In this document: one piece after another, positions 38,513 through 47,554 of the stretch
Position numbering within the stretch: position 1 is the first letter of the stretch
How the letters are laid out: every line of letters begins with the position of its first letter
NCBI GenBank assembly: GCA_016716225.1
Contig: JADJWT010000001.1
Coordinates: forward strand, 1,798,001 to 1,862,000
From: Ignavibacteriota bacterium
GTDB taxonomy: Bacteria > Bacteroidota > Ignavibacteria > Ignavibacteriales > Melioribacteraceae
Direction of reading: 5' to 3'
Length of the DNA stretch: 64,000 nt
Program-made: the position numbers and the translations under genes
The notes under the pieces: model-generated
The model's database searches: none
The model's input: the letters and a program-made list of their open reading frames with translations, nothing else
What the model was told of the DNA's origin: nothing

Positions 38513-39208
38513 ATGAAAAATTTATTCATTTCATTTATTTTAATATTTCTAATAACTTCATGTGCAATTTCCAAATTTGTTTCAAAAGAAAGTATTTCAA
38601 AAATTATAATAAAAGATGCAGAGAATTGGTCAATTGAAGAATGTGATAAAATCTTAAATTATTATTCGTGTAGCAATATGGAAGCTCCAATTTTGAATGT
38701 AAATCCAAAAGTAAAAATTAAAGTTTTGCTATTAAATATAAATAGCGTGAAAGCTATTGCCAGAAAAGAAGTAATTGAGAAAAGACTTTTAGAAAACGAA
38801 TATTTTCAAATTCTAAGTAATTATTTAAATGAGTTTACAAATTTTTCTTACGATGAAAAATTGAAAAAAATAGTTGAGAATAATTCTGATTCATTAAAAG
38901 GATTTTCATTTAAAATGTATTTTGAAAATATGAGTTCACCTTTTGAGCCAATATTTTTAGAAGATGGATACTCATATTTTTTTCTTGAAAACATGAATGG
39001 AAATTTTAGCAGAATTACAAATGTAAAAGGTCTTTTTGTTGAGGAATATTTTCAACTTGACGGATATTTAAATGCAATAATTACATTTTCGCAATTTGAT
39101 CAAAACGGCAAACGAATTTTTAATTCTAGTGATTTGAATGAGGATTATAAAATTGTATTTAATGGATTTCAATCAAACCCGATTAACATTTCTTGGAAAG
39201 TGTTGTAG
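38513..39208 (+). CDS. Hypothetical lipoprotein
   Basis: 231 aa with a lipoprotein signal (FISFILIFLITSCAIS, Cys17). The mature part is mixed alpha/beta with VNPKVKIKVLLLNINSVKAI and a beta-rich end (FSQFDQNGKRIFNSSD). I recognise no family. The C-terminal pattern resembles small uncharacterised lipoproteins of the group. It stands alone between the esterase and a hairpin, and converges on the M16 gene. Confidence 0.7.
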   Translation: MKNLFISFILIFLITSCAISKFVSKESISKIIIKDAENWSIEECDKILNYYSCSNMEAPILNVNPKVKIKVLLLNINSVKAIARKEVIEKRLLENEYFQILSNYLNEFTNFSYDEKLKKIVENNSDSLKGFSFKMYFENMSSPFEPIFLEDGYSYFFLENMNGNFSRITNVKGLFVEEYFQLDGYLNAIITFSQFDQNGKRIFNSSDLNEDYKIVFNGFQSNPINISWKVL

Positions 39209-39248
39209 GATAAAAATATTCGTTTTAAAAATTAATTAACCCCAAAAA

Positions 39249-39276
39249 GTAGAGACGCAAAATTTTACGTCTCTAC
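39249..39276. repeat. GTAGAGACG hairpin between convergent genes
   Basis: Perfect 9-bp inverted repeat GTAGAGACG/CGTCTCTAC with a 10-nt AT loop, in the 79-bp gap between convergent genes. Very similar hairpins are dispersed in many Bacteroidota genomes (known in general as REP-like hairpins). It may double as a bidirectional terminator. Confidence 0.65.
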
Positions 39277-39287
39277 ATATAATGTAT

Positions 39288-42065
39288 TTAATTATTAATT
39301 TTTGATGTTTCCGTTTTTTCCGGCTTTTTCAATTCTTGTTCAATAACATTTCCGTCAGTATCAATAAGTTTTATTTCCATACCTAATTGTTTTAATCCTT
39401 CTTCAACTTGTGCTTTATCACCAACAACAACCCAATCAATTTTATCTGGATTTATTACTTTCTCAGCAGCCTTATTAATATCATTCAAATTCAAAGCATT
39501 CATTTTATCGGCATAAGTTGAAAAATAATCTTCAGGATATCCATATTGAACCATTTCTGCAAGTGAACCGGCAATTGCACCGCCTGTTTCCCAGCTTCCG
39601 GGTAAACTTAAAGTTTCGTTAAGTTTTATTTTATTTAATTCATCTTCGGTAGCTGGTTTAACACCAAGAATTCCGTTTAATTCTTTTTTAACTTCATCAA
39701 CGGATTCTTTTGTTTTATCAGATTGAACCATTGCAAAAACTAAAAATGGGCGTTGACCTTTTGCACCAAGCAAAATACTTTGTGATCCGTATGACCAATG
39801 TTTATCTTCGCGTAAATTCATATTAATTCTTGAAGTGAAAGATCCGCCGAGTATTGTATTCATTGCTTCAAGCGCAATATTATCTTTGTCTGATTTTGGA
39901 GGAGCTGCATGTCCAGCTAAAATAATTGATTGTTGTGAACCGGGTCTATCCATTAAATAAATTGTAGATTTTTCTTTTAATCCAACTTGAGAAATATTCT
40001 TTTTTGGAACTTCAGATTTTTCCCAATTTTCAAATAGATCTTCTAATTTATTTTTAACTTCATCCATTGTAATATCACCAACAACAACCAATGTTGAATT
40101 ATTTGGTCTTATCCAAGTTTGATGGAATTTTTCTAAATCAGCTTTGGATATTTTTGCAACGGATTCTTCATATCCCGAACCGGTAAACGGCAAACCGTAA
40201 GCATGATCTTTTCCATAAATATATTGTGGAAAAACTCGCAATGCCATTTGTATTGGAGTTGCTTTTTCTCTCTGAATTCTTGAAAAAGTTTCTTTTTTCA
40301 ATCTATCCAATTCATTTTCCGGAAAGGAAGGATTTAACAAAACATCTGCAAAAAGATTTAATGACTTATCTAAATTTGACTTAAGAGATGAGAGCGAAAT
40401 TGTTGAAATATCCAAATTTGAAAATGTATTTAAATTTGCTCCCAACATTGCTAATTCTTCGCTTATTTGTAATGATGTTTTAGATTTAGTTCCTTCTTGC
40501 ATCATTGATAATGCTAGTGAAGCTGTTCCCGGTAATGCAAATTGATCGGAAGAATAACCAGCATCAACAATCATTCTGAAATTTACAACCGGAATAGCAT
40601 TGCTTTGTGCTAACATTATATTTAATCCGTTTGATAATGTTGCTTTTTGGATTTCTGGAAATTTTGCAGCTGGTGGAGTTCCAGTTTCCGGTAATTTTGA
40701 TCTATCAGCACCAATAGGAGCTTCTGCATATTGCGGAAAAGGATGAACTTCTAAAATATTTACTCCATCAGAAAGCCATTTTACTGCGGAATATTGTAAA
40801 TCTTTAATCGTTGCCGATGATGCAACTTTTAGTTTTTCTTTGTAAAAATCTGGTGAGCCGCCAAAAACTTGAGACTGAGCAAGAATATCAGACTTTCCGC
40901 CAAATCCGCCAATTCTTTCAATTCCTCTAACAAAATTTGCAATGTGTTGAGTTTTAACTCTTTCCAATTCTTTTTGAGTTGGACCTTCTTTTAAAAATTT
41001 TGCAAGTTCTTCATCGATTGCTTTTTCAACTATTGCTAAATCAATTCCTGGTTTTGCAGTTGCAGTAATATTAAATTGACTTGCAATTTCTCCCGGACTA
41101 TAACTCGCATTTACTTCTGTTGCAATTTGTTCATCATAAACTAATCTTTTAAACAATCTTGAAACTTTTCCAGAAGCAAGAACATCGCTAACCAAATCTA
41201 AATAAACCAATTCTTGATTTTTCCATTCGGGAATATTCCATGTTTTGTAAATTCTTGCCTGTGGAACTCTGTCTTGTGCAATTTGTCTTTTTGTTCCTTC
41301 CATTTTAGCTACCCAAGCCTCATGTTTTTTAATTGGTGGACCGGAAGGAATATCACCAAAATATTTTTCAACTTTTGCTTTTGCATCTGCTGCTGTTATA
41401 TCTCCGGCAACTACTAAAACTGCGTTTGCAGCACAGTAATAAGTTTTAAACCATTCGTGAACATCTTCTAAACTTGCGGCATCCAAATCTTCCATTGAGC
41501 CGATTACAGTCCAAGAATATGGATGACCTTTGGGAAATGTATTATGTTGGATCATTTCAAAAGCAATTGCGTAAGGCTGATTTTCACCTTGGCGTTTTTC
41601 ATTTTGAACAACACCGCGCTGTTCATCAAGTTTAGCTTGAGTAACGGCTCCAAGTAAATGTCCCATTCTGTCGGATTCCATCCAAAGCGCTAAATCAACT
41701 GCGGAAGTTGGAACATTTTGAAAATAATTTGTGCGGTCTTCGTTTGTGGTTCCATTTAAATCTGTTGCCCCAACTCTTTCCAAAGCTTGAAAATAATCGT
41801 CATCAAAATTTTCACTTCCGTTAAACATCAAGTGTTCAAATAAATGTGCAAAACCGGTTTTCTCGTCTTTTTCATTTTTTGATCCGACATGATACCAAAC
41901 ATTTACAGCAACAATTGGAGCTTTATGATCTTCGTGAACAATTAGTGTTAAACCATTATCCAACACAAATTTTTCGTATTTGATGTCAATATCTTCAACT
42001 TTTTGGGCAAAAATTGCCAATGAAAAAAACATCAAGAAAAACCCAACTGATTTTAATTTCTTCAT
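39288..42065 (-). CDS. Two-domain M16 family zinc peptidase, exported
   Basis: 925 aa with signal peptide (residues 1-20, ending LAIFAQ). N-terminal active M16 half: inverted zinc motif HLFEH in TGFAHLFEHLMFNGSENF and the downstream Glu in VVQNEKRQGENQPY. A second M16 half (from about residue 460: ATLSNGLNIMLAQSNAIPVV) lacks the zinc motif, as in pitrilysin-type enzymes. C-terminus is Glu/Lys rich. A periplasmic or outer-membrane-associated peptide-degrading role is likely. It resembles the pair at 53921 and 55270, but with both halves fused. Confidence 0.9.
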   Translation of the reverse strand: MKKLKSVGFFLMFFSLAIFAQKVEDIDIKYEKFVLDNGLTLIVHEDHKAPIVAVNVWYHVGSKNEKDEKTGFAHLFEHLMFNGSENFDDDYFQALERVGATDLNGTTNEDRTNYFQNVPTSAVDLALWMESDRMGHLLGAVTQAKLDEQRGVVQNEKRQGENQPYAIAFEMIQHNTFPKGHPYSWTVIGSMEDLDAASLEDVHEWFKTYYCAANAVLVVAGDITAADAKAKVEKYFGDIPSGPPIKKHEAWVAKMEGTKRQIAQDRVPQARIYKTWNIPEWKNQELVYLDLVSDVLASGKVSRLFKRLVYDEQIATEVNASYSPGEIASQFNITATAKPGIDLAIVEKAIDEELAKFLKEGPTQKELERVKTQHIANFVRGIERIGGFGGKSDILAQSQVFGGSPDFYKEKLKVASSATIKDLQYSAVKWLSDGVNILEVHPFPQYAEAPIGADRSKLPETGTPPAAKFPEIQKATLSNGLNIMLAQSNAIPVVNFRMIVDAGYSSDQFALPGTASLALSMMQEGTKSKTSLQISEELAMLGANLNTFSNLDISTISLSSLKSNLDKSLNLFADVLLNPSFPENELDRLKKETFSRIQREKATPIQMALRVFPQYIYGKDHAYGLPFTGSGYEESVAKISKADLEKFHQTWIRPNNSTLVVVGDITMDEVKNKLEDLFENWEKSEVPKKNISQVGLKEKSTIYLMDRPGSQQSIILAGHAAPPKSDKDNIALEAMNTILGGSFTSRINMNLREDKHWSYGSQSILLGAKGQRPFLVFAMVQSDKTKESVDEVKKELNGILGVKPATEDELNKIKLNETLSLPGSWETGGAIAGSLAEMVQYGYPEDYFSTYADKMNALNLNDINKAAEKVINPDKIDWVVVGDKAQVEEGLKQLGMEIKLIDTDGNVIEQELKKPEKTETSKINN

Positions 42066-42176
42066 ATTTCCTCTTTTTTTAGTTTCGTGAATTACTAAAA
42101 TTTAATAATAATTTAATTTTATTGATATGTAATAATTTGACGGAATGATTTAGCTAAAGTTTCATGCAAAAATTTT

Positions 42177-42731
42177 TCAATAATATAGAATTAGAAAAAT
42201 TATTGGGATTAAAATTCCAAGTAATGCAAACCATTTTCCTCGTCCGGAAAATCCCAATTTACCTTTAATCATTAACAAACCGGTTACGGCGAGAAAAATT
42301 AATGCAATTGCAAAAAGATCTGCAATCCAAGTCCATAATTTTTTTGGATGATTTAAATGAAGAAAATTTGTCTCGCGAATTATTGTTCGGCTTTCCACTT
42401 TTTCTAAAACTGCAATTTTTGTTCTGATATTTGCGGAAAGAGTTTTATTCTGATAAAAAATATCAATTGAATTTGGGCTTGAGCGAAATGAACTTTTTAT
42501 GCTGTCTTTTATCGAAAAATATTCGGTTAAATTTTTTGTAAGTTTTTCTGTAGAAAATGTTGAATCAATTTTTGAAGAAATTACCAATGTATCTTTTGAA
42601 ATACTGTAATTCGGATTCCAATCACTAACATGATTAACTGCTATTCCGGAAATTGAATAAATTATTATTAAACCAAATGCAACGTAACCAATATCTCTGT
42701 GTAAACTACGGATAAGTTTTCGGATTTTCAT
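42177..42731 (-). CDS. PepSY-associated transmembrane protein
   Basis: 184 aa from the ATG at 42729-42731 (MKIRKLIRSLHRDIGYVAFG). A TTG just upstream could add one residue. Helix 1 (about residues 15-33) follows the conserved RSLHRDIGY. A periplasmic domain (about 35-120) precedes LHLNHPKKLWTWIADLFAIA and two more helices to the C-terminus. This is the PepSY_TM architecture seen in small membrane proteins tied to iron reduction or siderophore handling. No partner gene is adjacent, so the role is unassigned. Confidence 0.83.
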   Translation of the reverse strand: MKIRKLIRSLHRDIGYVAFGLIIIYSISGIAVNHVSDWNPNYSISKDTLVISSKIDSTFSTEKLTKNLTEYFSIKDSIKSSFRSSPNSIDIFYQNKTLSANIRTKIAVLEKVESRTIIRETNFLHLNHPKKLWTWIADLFAIALIFLAVTGLLMIKGKLGFSGRGKWFALLGILIPIIFLILYY

Positions 42732-42859
42732 CAAATAAACTTGAATATTTCAGAATTTTGATGAAAAAGATAATCAATTTAGCTCGAATTTTTCCTTAAA
42801 ATTTTACAATAAAATTTTAAAAATATCCCAGAAAAATAATACAAATAAAATTTACACAA

Positions 42860-43123
42860 TTAAATCAAAGTGTAATTAACTTTATTTGCATCAAGTTTTT
42901 CCGAAATTTGAAAATCCATTTTTGCTCCTTCAATATCACCCAAATTCATTTTTATGCTTGCTCTGTTAAAATAAGATACAAAATTCTTTGGATCGGTTTC
43001 AATTGCCTTGTTAAAATATTGAAGTGCCTCAATGTAATTTCCCAAATCGGCTTTTTCAACGCCATCAACATTAAATTCGAGAAACTCAGTTTTCGAAATG
43101 TTTTTATTGGATCTTTTTTTCAT
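42860..43123 (-). CDS. Small TPR protein
   Basis: 87 aa starting at the ATG at 43121-43123, with GGAG 8 bp upstream (AAAAGGAGAAAACATG). An upstream start would add about 16 hydrophobic residues but has no ribosome site. Two TPR repeats: ADLGNYIEALQYFNKAIETD and PKNFVSYFNRASIKMNLGDI. Likely a cytoplasmic protein-interaction module; partner unknown. Confidence 0.75.
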   Translation of the reverse strand: MKKRSNKNISKTEFLEFNVDGVEKADLGNYIEALQYFNKAIETDPKNFVSYFNRASIKMNLGDIEGAKMDFQISEKLDANKVNYTLI

Positions 43124-43344
43124 GTTTTCTCCTTTTAATTTTTTAGATAAAAAGAGCAAAACCGGTATCAATATAGGAATGAAACAATATTAAATGTGAT
43201 TGTATATTAGTAAAATATTACAATCTTTTCAAGAGAAATATTAGAACTTTTTTATAATTGTTCTAATTATAACAAGTTATAAAATGGAACACTGTAGCTT
43301 TTGATTATTTGATAGTGAAAAAAAATGAGACCCTGGATGAATAA

Positions 43345-43371
43345 AAAATCCCAAATGAAATTTGGGATTTT
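43345..43371 (-). terminator. Terminator of the DUF4920 gene
   Basis: Perfect 12-bp stem AAAATCCCAAAT/ATTTGGGATTTT with a 3-nt loop, followed on the minus strand by T residues. Located 34 bp after the DUF4920 stop. The rest of the 281-bp gap 43124-43404 shows no gene. Confidence 0.8.
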
Positions 43372-43404
43372 AAATTTTGAAAATCAGTAGGGATATGGAG
43401 AAAT

Positions 43405-43866
43405 TTATTTAATAACTGCACCTAATCCTTTGATTTGGTATACTTTTTTTGTGGTTTTTTCATGTTCACATTTGTGATTTTCATCTTTCTTTTTTTCATC
43501 GGCACAATCTCCGCCGCATCCTTCACCTTCAACAACAATTGAGTAAACTTCACCTTCCACTAACGCTTTTTTTCCCTTTGCTTCCATTGGAAAAACAATT
43601 TCGCCGTCGTTAACTTTTACGCGCATCGTTTCAAATTCTTTATCACTACTCAAATTTATCCAGCAACCCCTTTTCTCACAAACTTCAACAACATTTCCTT
43701 CAACTAAAACTTTTTTACCAATAAAACTTTCTGGATTTTCCATAATTTTTGAAATTGGAGTTTTATCATTTAACGATATTTCCTTTCCATATTTTTTTGC
43801 ATCATCCGCATTAATTGTTAAAGTTGATAGAACAAAAACCGTAATCAATACAATAATTTTCTTCAT
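43405..43866 (-). CDS. DUF4920 domain protein, exported, with Cys/His-rich tail
   Basis: 153 aa from the ATG at 43864-43866 (KKIIVLITVFVLSTLTINAD signal peptide). DUF4920 core: EISLNDKTPISKIMENPESF, VLVEGNVVEVCEKRGCWINL, MRVKVNDGEIVFPMEAKGK. The insertion CGGDCADEKKKDENHKCEHE is rich in Cys, His and acidic residues and could bind a metal. The family is exported and of unknown function. Divergent from the LD-carboxypeptidase gene, with about 73 bp between starts. Confidence 0.85.
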   Translation of the reverse strand: MKKIIVLITVFVLSTLTINADDAKKYGKEISLNDKTPISKIMENPESFIGKKVLVEGNVVEVCEKRGCWINLSSDKEFETMRVKVNDGEIVFPMEAKGKKALVEGEVYSIVVEGEGCGGDCADEKKKDENHKCEHEKTTKKVYQIKGLGAVIK

Positions 43867-43939
43867 TTTTACATTCCCGTTAATTTTGAAAAATTTATTA
43901 TGTAACTTAGTTTTGGCAAAAGTAAAATTCAAGGTTATT

Positions 43940-44980
43940 ATGCGATTTTTTAAAAGTTCATTGCAAATATTTTTTTCTACAATTTTATTTTTCGGCGGAT
44001 GTAAATCACTTGAAACACCAAATTCCGAAAACTTTTTTCATCAAAAGTTAAAAGCAAATAAATTAAAATTTGGAGATACAATTGGACTAATTTCTCCGGC
44101 AAGTTATATAAATGATAAGCAGTTGAACGAAGCAATTTATAATTTGGAAAATCTTGGATTTAAAATAAAATACAATCCAGCGATAAAAGATAAATATGGA
44201 TATTTAGCCGGAAGCGATTCAACTCGCGCGAAAGATTTTAATAAAATGATTTTAGATAAAGAAGTTAAAGCAATTGTTGCTGTTCGCGGAGGTTACGGTT
44301 GCGCAAGAATGTTGCAATTTATTAATTATGAAGCGATTAAAAAAAATCCTAAAATAATTGTTGGCTACAGCGATATTACTTCTTTACTTTATGCAATTTA
44401 TAAAAAAACCGGATTAGTTTGTTTTCACGGACCGGTTGGAACTTCCACTTTTAATGACTATTCATTGGATCATTTAAAAAATATTTTGCTTGAACCAAAA
44501 GAAAATTATAAAATGAAAAATTCTTATTCCGATGAAAATCAAATCGAAATTATAAATAATGGAATTTGCGAAGGAGAATTAGTTGGCGGAAATTTATCAA
44601 TTGTAGTTTCAATGATTGGAACCGAATATGATATTGACACAAAAGGTAAAATTATTTTTTTGGAAGAAATTGGCGAAGAACCATACAGAATTGATAGAAT
44701 GTTAACTCAAATGAAACAAAGTGGGAAATTTAAAAATTGCGCGGGAATTGCTCTGGGAGTTTTTAAAAATTGTGATGTAAAAAAAGAAGATCCCGAATTT
44801 GAAAATTCGTTATCGCTTCAACAAGTTTTTAAAGATGTTTTAGGCGATTTGAAAATTCCCATTATTTATGGTTTATCTTTTGGTCACATCGAGAATAAAT
44901 TTACTTTACCTTTTGGAGTAAAAGCCAGTTTAAATACTTTCGATAAAAGTTTAACATTGTTAGAAAAATCAGTCGAGTAA
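43940..44980 (+). CDS. LD-carboxypeptidase (peptidase S66, LdcA-like), lipoprotein form
   Basis: 346 aa from the ATG at 43940. The start gives a lipoprotein signal (FFSTILFFGGCKS, Cys at about 21); an earlier in-frame start would add residues without function. S66 motifs: GLISPASYIND, AIVAVRGGYGCARML, nucleophile Ser in VGYSDITSLLYAI, catalytic Glu in FLEEIGEEPYRIDRML and His in SFGHIENKFTLPFG. S66 enzymes remove D-Ala from the L-centre of muropeptide tetrapeptides during wall recycling. The lipid anchor would place it in the periplasm, unlike cytoplasmic E. coli LdcA. Confidence 0.88.
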   Translation: MRFFKSSLQIFFSTILFFGGCKSLETPNSENFFHQKLKANKLKFGDTIGLISPASYINDKQLNEAIYNLENLGFKIKYNPAIKDKYGYLAGSDSTRAKDFNKMILDKEVKAIVAVRGGYGCARMLQFINYEAIKKNPKIIVGYSDITSLLYAIYKKTGLVCFHGPVGTSTFNDYSLDHLKNILLEPKENYKMKNSYSDENQIEIINNGICEGELVGGNLSIVVSMIGTEYDIDTKGKIIFLEEIGEEPYRIDRMLTQMKQSGKFKNCAGIALGVFKNCDVKKEDPEFENSLSLQQVFKDVLGDLKIPIIYGLSFGHIENKFTLPFGVKASLNTFDKSLTLLEKSVE

Positions 44981-44983
44981 AAT

Positions 44984-47449
44984 TTGTTTGCAGAAGTAGT
45001 TTTTCCTTTGCCATTCAGAAATTCATTCACTTATTCAATTCCAGAAGAATTTGATGAAAATATTCAAATTGGAGTAAGAATAGTTGCGCCTTTTGGAAAA
45101 AGGACTTTAACCGGTTTTGTAGTTAAAATAAAATCTGCTTCCGATGTAAAAGAAAAAATAAAACCAATTAAAGATGTTTTGGATAATCAACCGATCTTCA
45201 GTGAAAATTCTTTGAAATTTTATGAGTGGATTTCCGAGTATTATTTGTGTTCGCTTGGTGAAGCGCTAAAAAACTCAGTTCCATATGGATTAGAAGTTGA
45301 ATCGAAAAAAACAATTATTTCTGATAGGGAATTTTGTGAAGAATTGTTTACAAAAGAAAAAAATCAAAAAAGTACAAAATCCATTTTATTGCAGATACTT
45401 TCTGAAAAAGAAATTACCAAAATCGGATATCTTCAAAAGGAATTAAAGAAAAAAAATATTTATTCACTACTCAAAACTTTGGAGAAAAACGGAGCAGTTA
45501 CAATTTTAGATGAAATTGAAGGATCTAAGGTAAAAATTAAAAAAGTGAAATTTGTAAAACTCCAGAAAAGTGTAGATGAAGTTTATGAATTAATTCCCGG
45601 AATTGAAAAAAAATCTGAAAAACAAATTGTAATTCTTCTCGAATTATTGAACAATAATGAAAATGAAATTCAGCAAAGTGAATTGTTAAAGAAAACAAAT
45701 TCAAATCAATCGTCAATAAATTCGCTTGAGAAAAAAGGAATTATAAAAGTTTTTGATAAAGAAATTGAAAGAGTTTATTCTGAAAATTATTCCGAAGTAA
45801 AACCAAGATTTGAATTAACTGAAAATCAAAAGAATATTATAGAAAAAGTTTCTGATGATATTATTCAACAAAAATTTAAAACATATTTATTGCACGGAGT
45901 TACCGGATCCGGCAAAACTCAAGTCTATATTGAGTTAGCGAAGCAAACCAGAAAAATTGGAAAAAATGTTCTAATACTTGTTCCGGAAATTTCTTTAACT
46001 CCTCAAATTACTTCTCGCTTTTTTAATACTTTTGGAAATGAAATTACAGTTATGCATAGCCGAATGTCGCTTGGAGAAAGATATGATTCGTGGCGTGGAA
46101 TTATTAAAGGAAAATATAAAATAATAATTGGTGCGCGTTCCGCAGTTTTTGCTCCTTTAGAAAATATTGGATTGATAATTGTTGATGAAGAACATGATCA
46201 AAGTTATAAGCAATATGATTTAATACCAAAATATAACGGAAGAGATGCTGCAATTATTAGAAGCATGTTAGTAAATGCGCCGGTTTTATTGGGCTCGGCA
46301 ACGCCATCAATTGAAAGTATGTTTAATTCAAAAAATGGAAAATATGAATTATTGGAATTGCCTCAAAGAGTTGATAATGCAAAACTTCCTAAAATTAAAT
46401 TAGTTGATATTACTTTAGAAAAGAAAAAAAATAGAGTTATTGGAGTTTTTTCCAAAACACTTTTGGAAGCTGTTGATACGCGATTAAAGAAAAAAGAGCA
46501 AATAATTATTCTGCAAAACAGAAGAGGATTTGCAACTCAAGCATACTGCGATGATTGCGGAACAATAGAAATGTGCGATAATTGTTCGGTCTCTATGGTT
46601 TATCACATAAATAAAAATGTGATGAAATGCCATTATTGCGGCGCTGTAAAACAATCTCCCAAAGCTTGCAGATTTTGCGGTTCAATAAATATGAAATATT
46701 TTGGAACCGGAACACAAAGAGTGGAAGACGAAATTTCTTATCATTTTCCAAATGCAAAAATTGAGAGAATTGATTCCGATACAATTGCGCAAAAAGGAAA
46801 GTTGGGAATAATCTTAAACAATTTTAGAAAAGGTGAAATTGATATTTTAGTCGGAACACAAATTGTTTCAAAAGGAATGGATTTTTCGAATGTAACTTTA
46901 GTCGGAGTAATTTCTGCGGAAACATCATTGTGGCTTCCAGATTTTAGAGCCGATGAAAGAACGTTTCAATTGTTAACACAAGTTGCCGGAAGATCCGGAA
47001 GAAGTAAAGAAGAAGGCGAAGTAATTATTCAAACTCAGAATTATAAAAATTTTGTTCTTCAAAAAGTTTTAGAAAACAATTACCAATCATTTTACGAAAA
47101 TGAAATTTTGTTGCGACAGCAGAATTTTTATCCGCCGTTTTCTAGAATTGCAATTGTTGAAATTAAAAATGAAGATGAACAGAAAGCGAAACAAGCTGCA
47201 TTTGATTTTAATAAACGATTAATGAAGTTTAGCGATAAATTAATTATTCTTCCGCCGAATGAAGCAGTAATTGCAAAAATAAAAGGAATTTTTAGATATC
47301 AAATTATGATAAAAAGTTTGCGTAAATCAGATCCCAATGGAAAAATTTTGCGAAATGCTTTGATGAATGCTTTTGTTGATTATAATCAAAAATCCAGATT
47401 TAGAGATGTAAAATTATATTTTGATATTGATCCGCAAAGTGTGGTATGA
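44984..47449 (+). CDS. priA: Primosomal protein N' / replication restart helicase PriA
   Basis: 821 aa with TTG start 4 bp after the S66 gene; the next in-frame alternatives would cut the conserved N-terminus (FAEVVFPLPFRNSFTYSIPE). Domains: DNA-binding N-domain (1-110), helicase with Walker A GVTGSGKTQVYIEL and DEAH-box IVDEEHDQSYKQYD, eight-cysteine zinc region (CDDCGTIEMCDNC, then CHYCG and CRFCG), GTGTQRVEDE and VAGRSGRSKEEGEV. PriA reloads the replisome at stalled forks. Complete and intact. Confidence 0.93.
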   Translation: MFAEVVFPLPFRNSFTYSIPEEFDENIQIGVRIVAPFGKRTLTGFVVKIKSASDVKEKIKPIKDVLDNQPIFSENSLKFYEWISEYYLCSLGEALKNSVPYGLEVESKKTIISDREFCEELFTKEKNQKSTKSILLQILSEKEITKIGYLQKELKKKNIYSLLKTLEKNGAVTILDEIEGSKVKIKKVKFVKLQKSVDEVYELIPGIEKKSEKQIVILLELLNNNENEIQQSELLKKTNSNQSSINSLEKKGIIKVFDKEIERVYSENYSEVKPRFELTENQKNIIEKVSDDIIQQKFKTYLLHGVTGSGKTQVYIELAKQTRKIGKNVLILVPEISLTPQITSRFFNTFGNEITVMHSRMSLGERYDSWRGIIKGKYKIIIGARSAVFAPLENIGLIIVDEEHDQSYKQYDLIPKYNGRDAAIIRSMLVNAPVLLGSATPSIESMFNSKNGKYELLELPQRVDNAKLPKIKLVDITLEKKKNRVIGVFSKTLLEAVDTRLKKKEQIIILQNRRGFATQAYCDDCGTIEMCDNCSVSMVYHINKNVMKCHYCGAVKQSPKACRFCGSINMKYFGTGTQRVEDEISYHFPNAKIERIDSDTIAQKGKLGIILNNFRKGEIDILVGTQIVSKGMDFSNVTLVGVISAETSLWLPDFRADERTFQLLTQVAGRSGRSKEEGEVIIQTQNYKNFVLQKVLENNYQSFYENEILLRQQNFYPPFSRIAIVEIKNEDEQKAKQAAFDFNKRLMKFSDKLIILPPNEAVIAKIKGIFRYQIMIKSLRKSDPNGKILRNALMNAFVDYNQKSRFRDVKLYFDIDPQSVV

Positions 47450-47473
47450 AGAAAATTAAAAATTAAATGTAGC

Positions 47474-47491
47474 CGCAGACTTCAGTCTGCG
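47474..47491. repeat. CAGACTT/AGTCTG palindrome copy, intergenic
   Basis: CGCAGACT-TC-AGTCTGCG, 8-bp arms with a 2-nt loop, preceded by AAATGTAG. Same family as the palindrome at 34578-34597. It lies 24 bp after the priA stop. Confidence 0.75.
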
Positions 47492-47501
47492 TATAAAAAA
47501 T

Positions 47502-47549
47502 AAAAACATCCCAAGTTTCACACAAATTGCAAAACTTAGGATGTTTTTG
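47502..47549. terminator. Bidirectional terminator between priA and the Yip1 gene
   Basis: AAAACATCC-N-AAGTTT and AAACTT-N-GGATGTTTT form a long interrupted stem with A/T runs on both sides, located between convergent genes. Confidence 0.75.
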
Positions 47550-47554
47550 AAATA

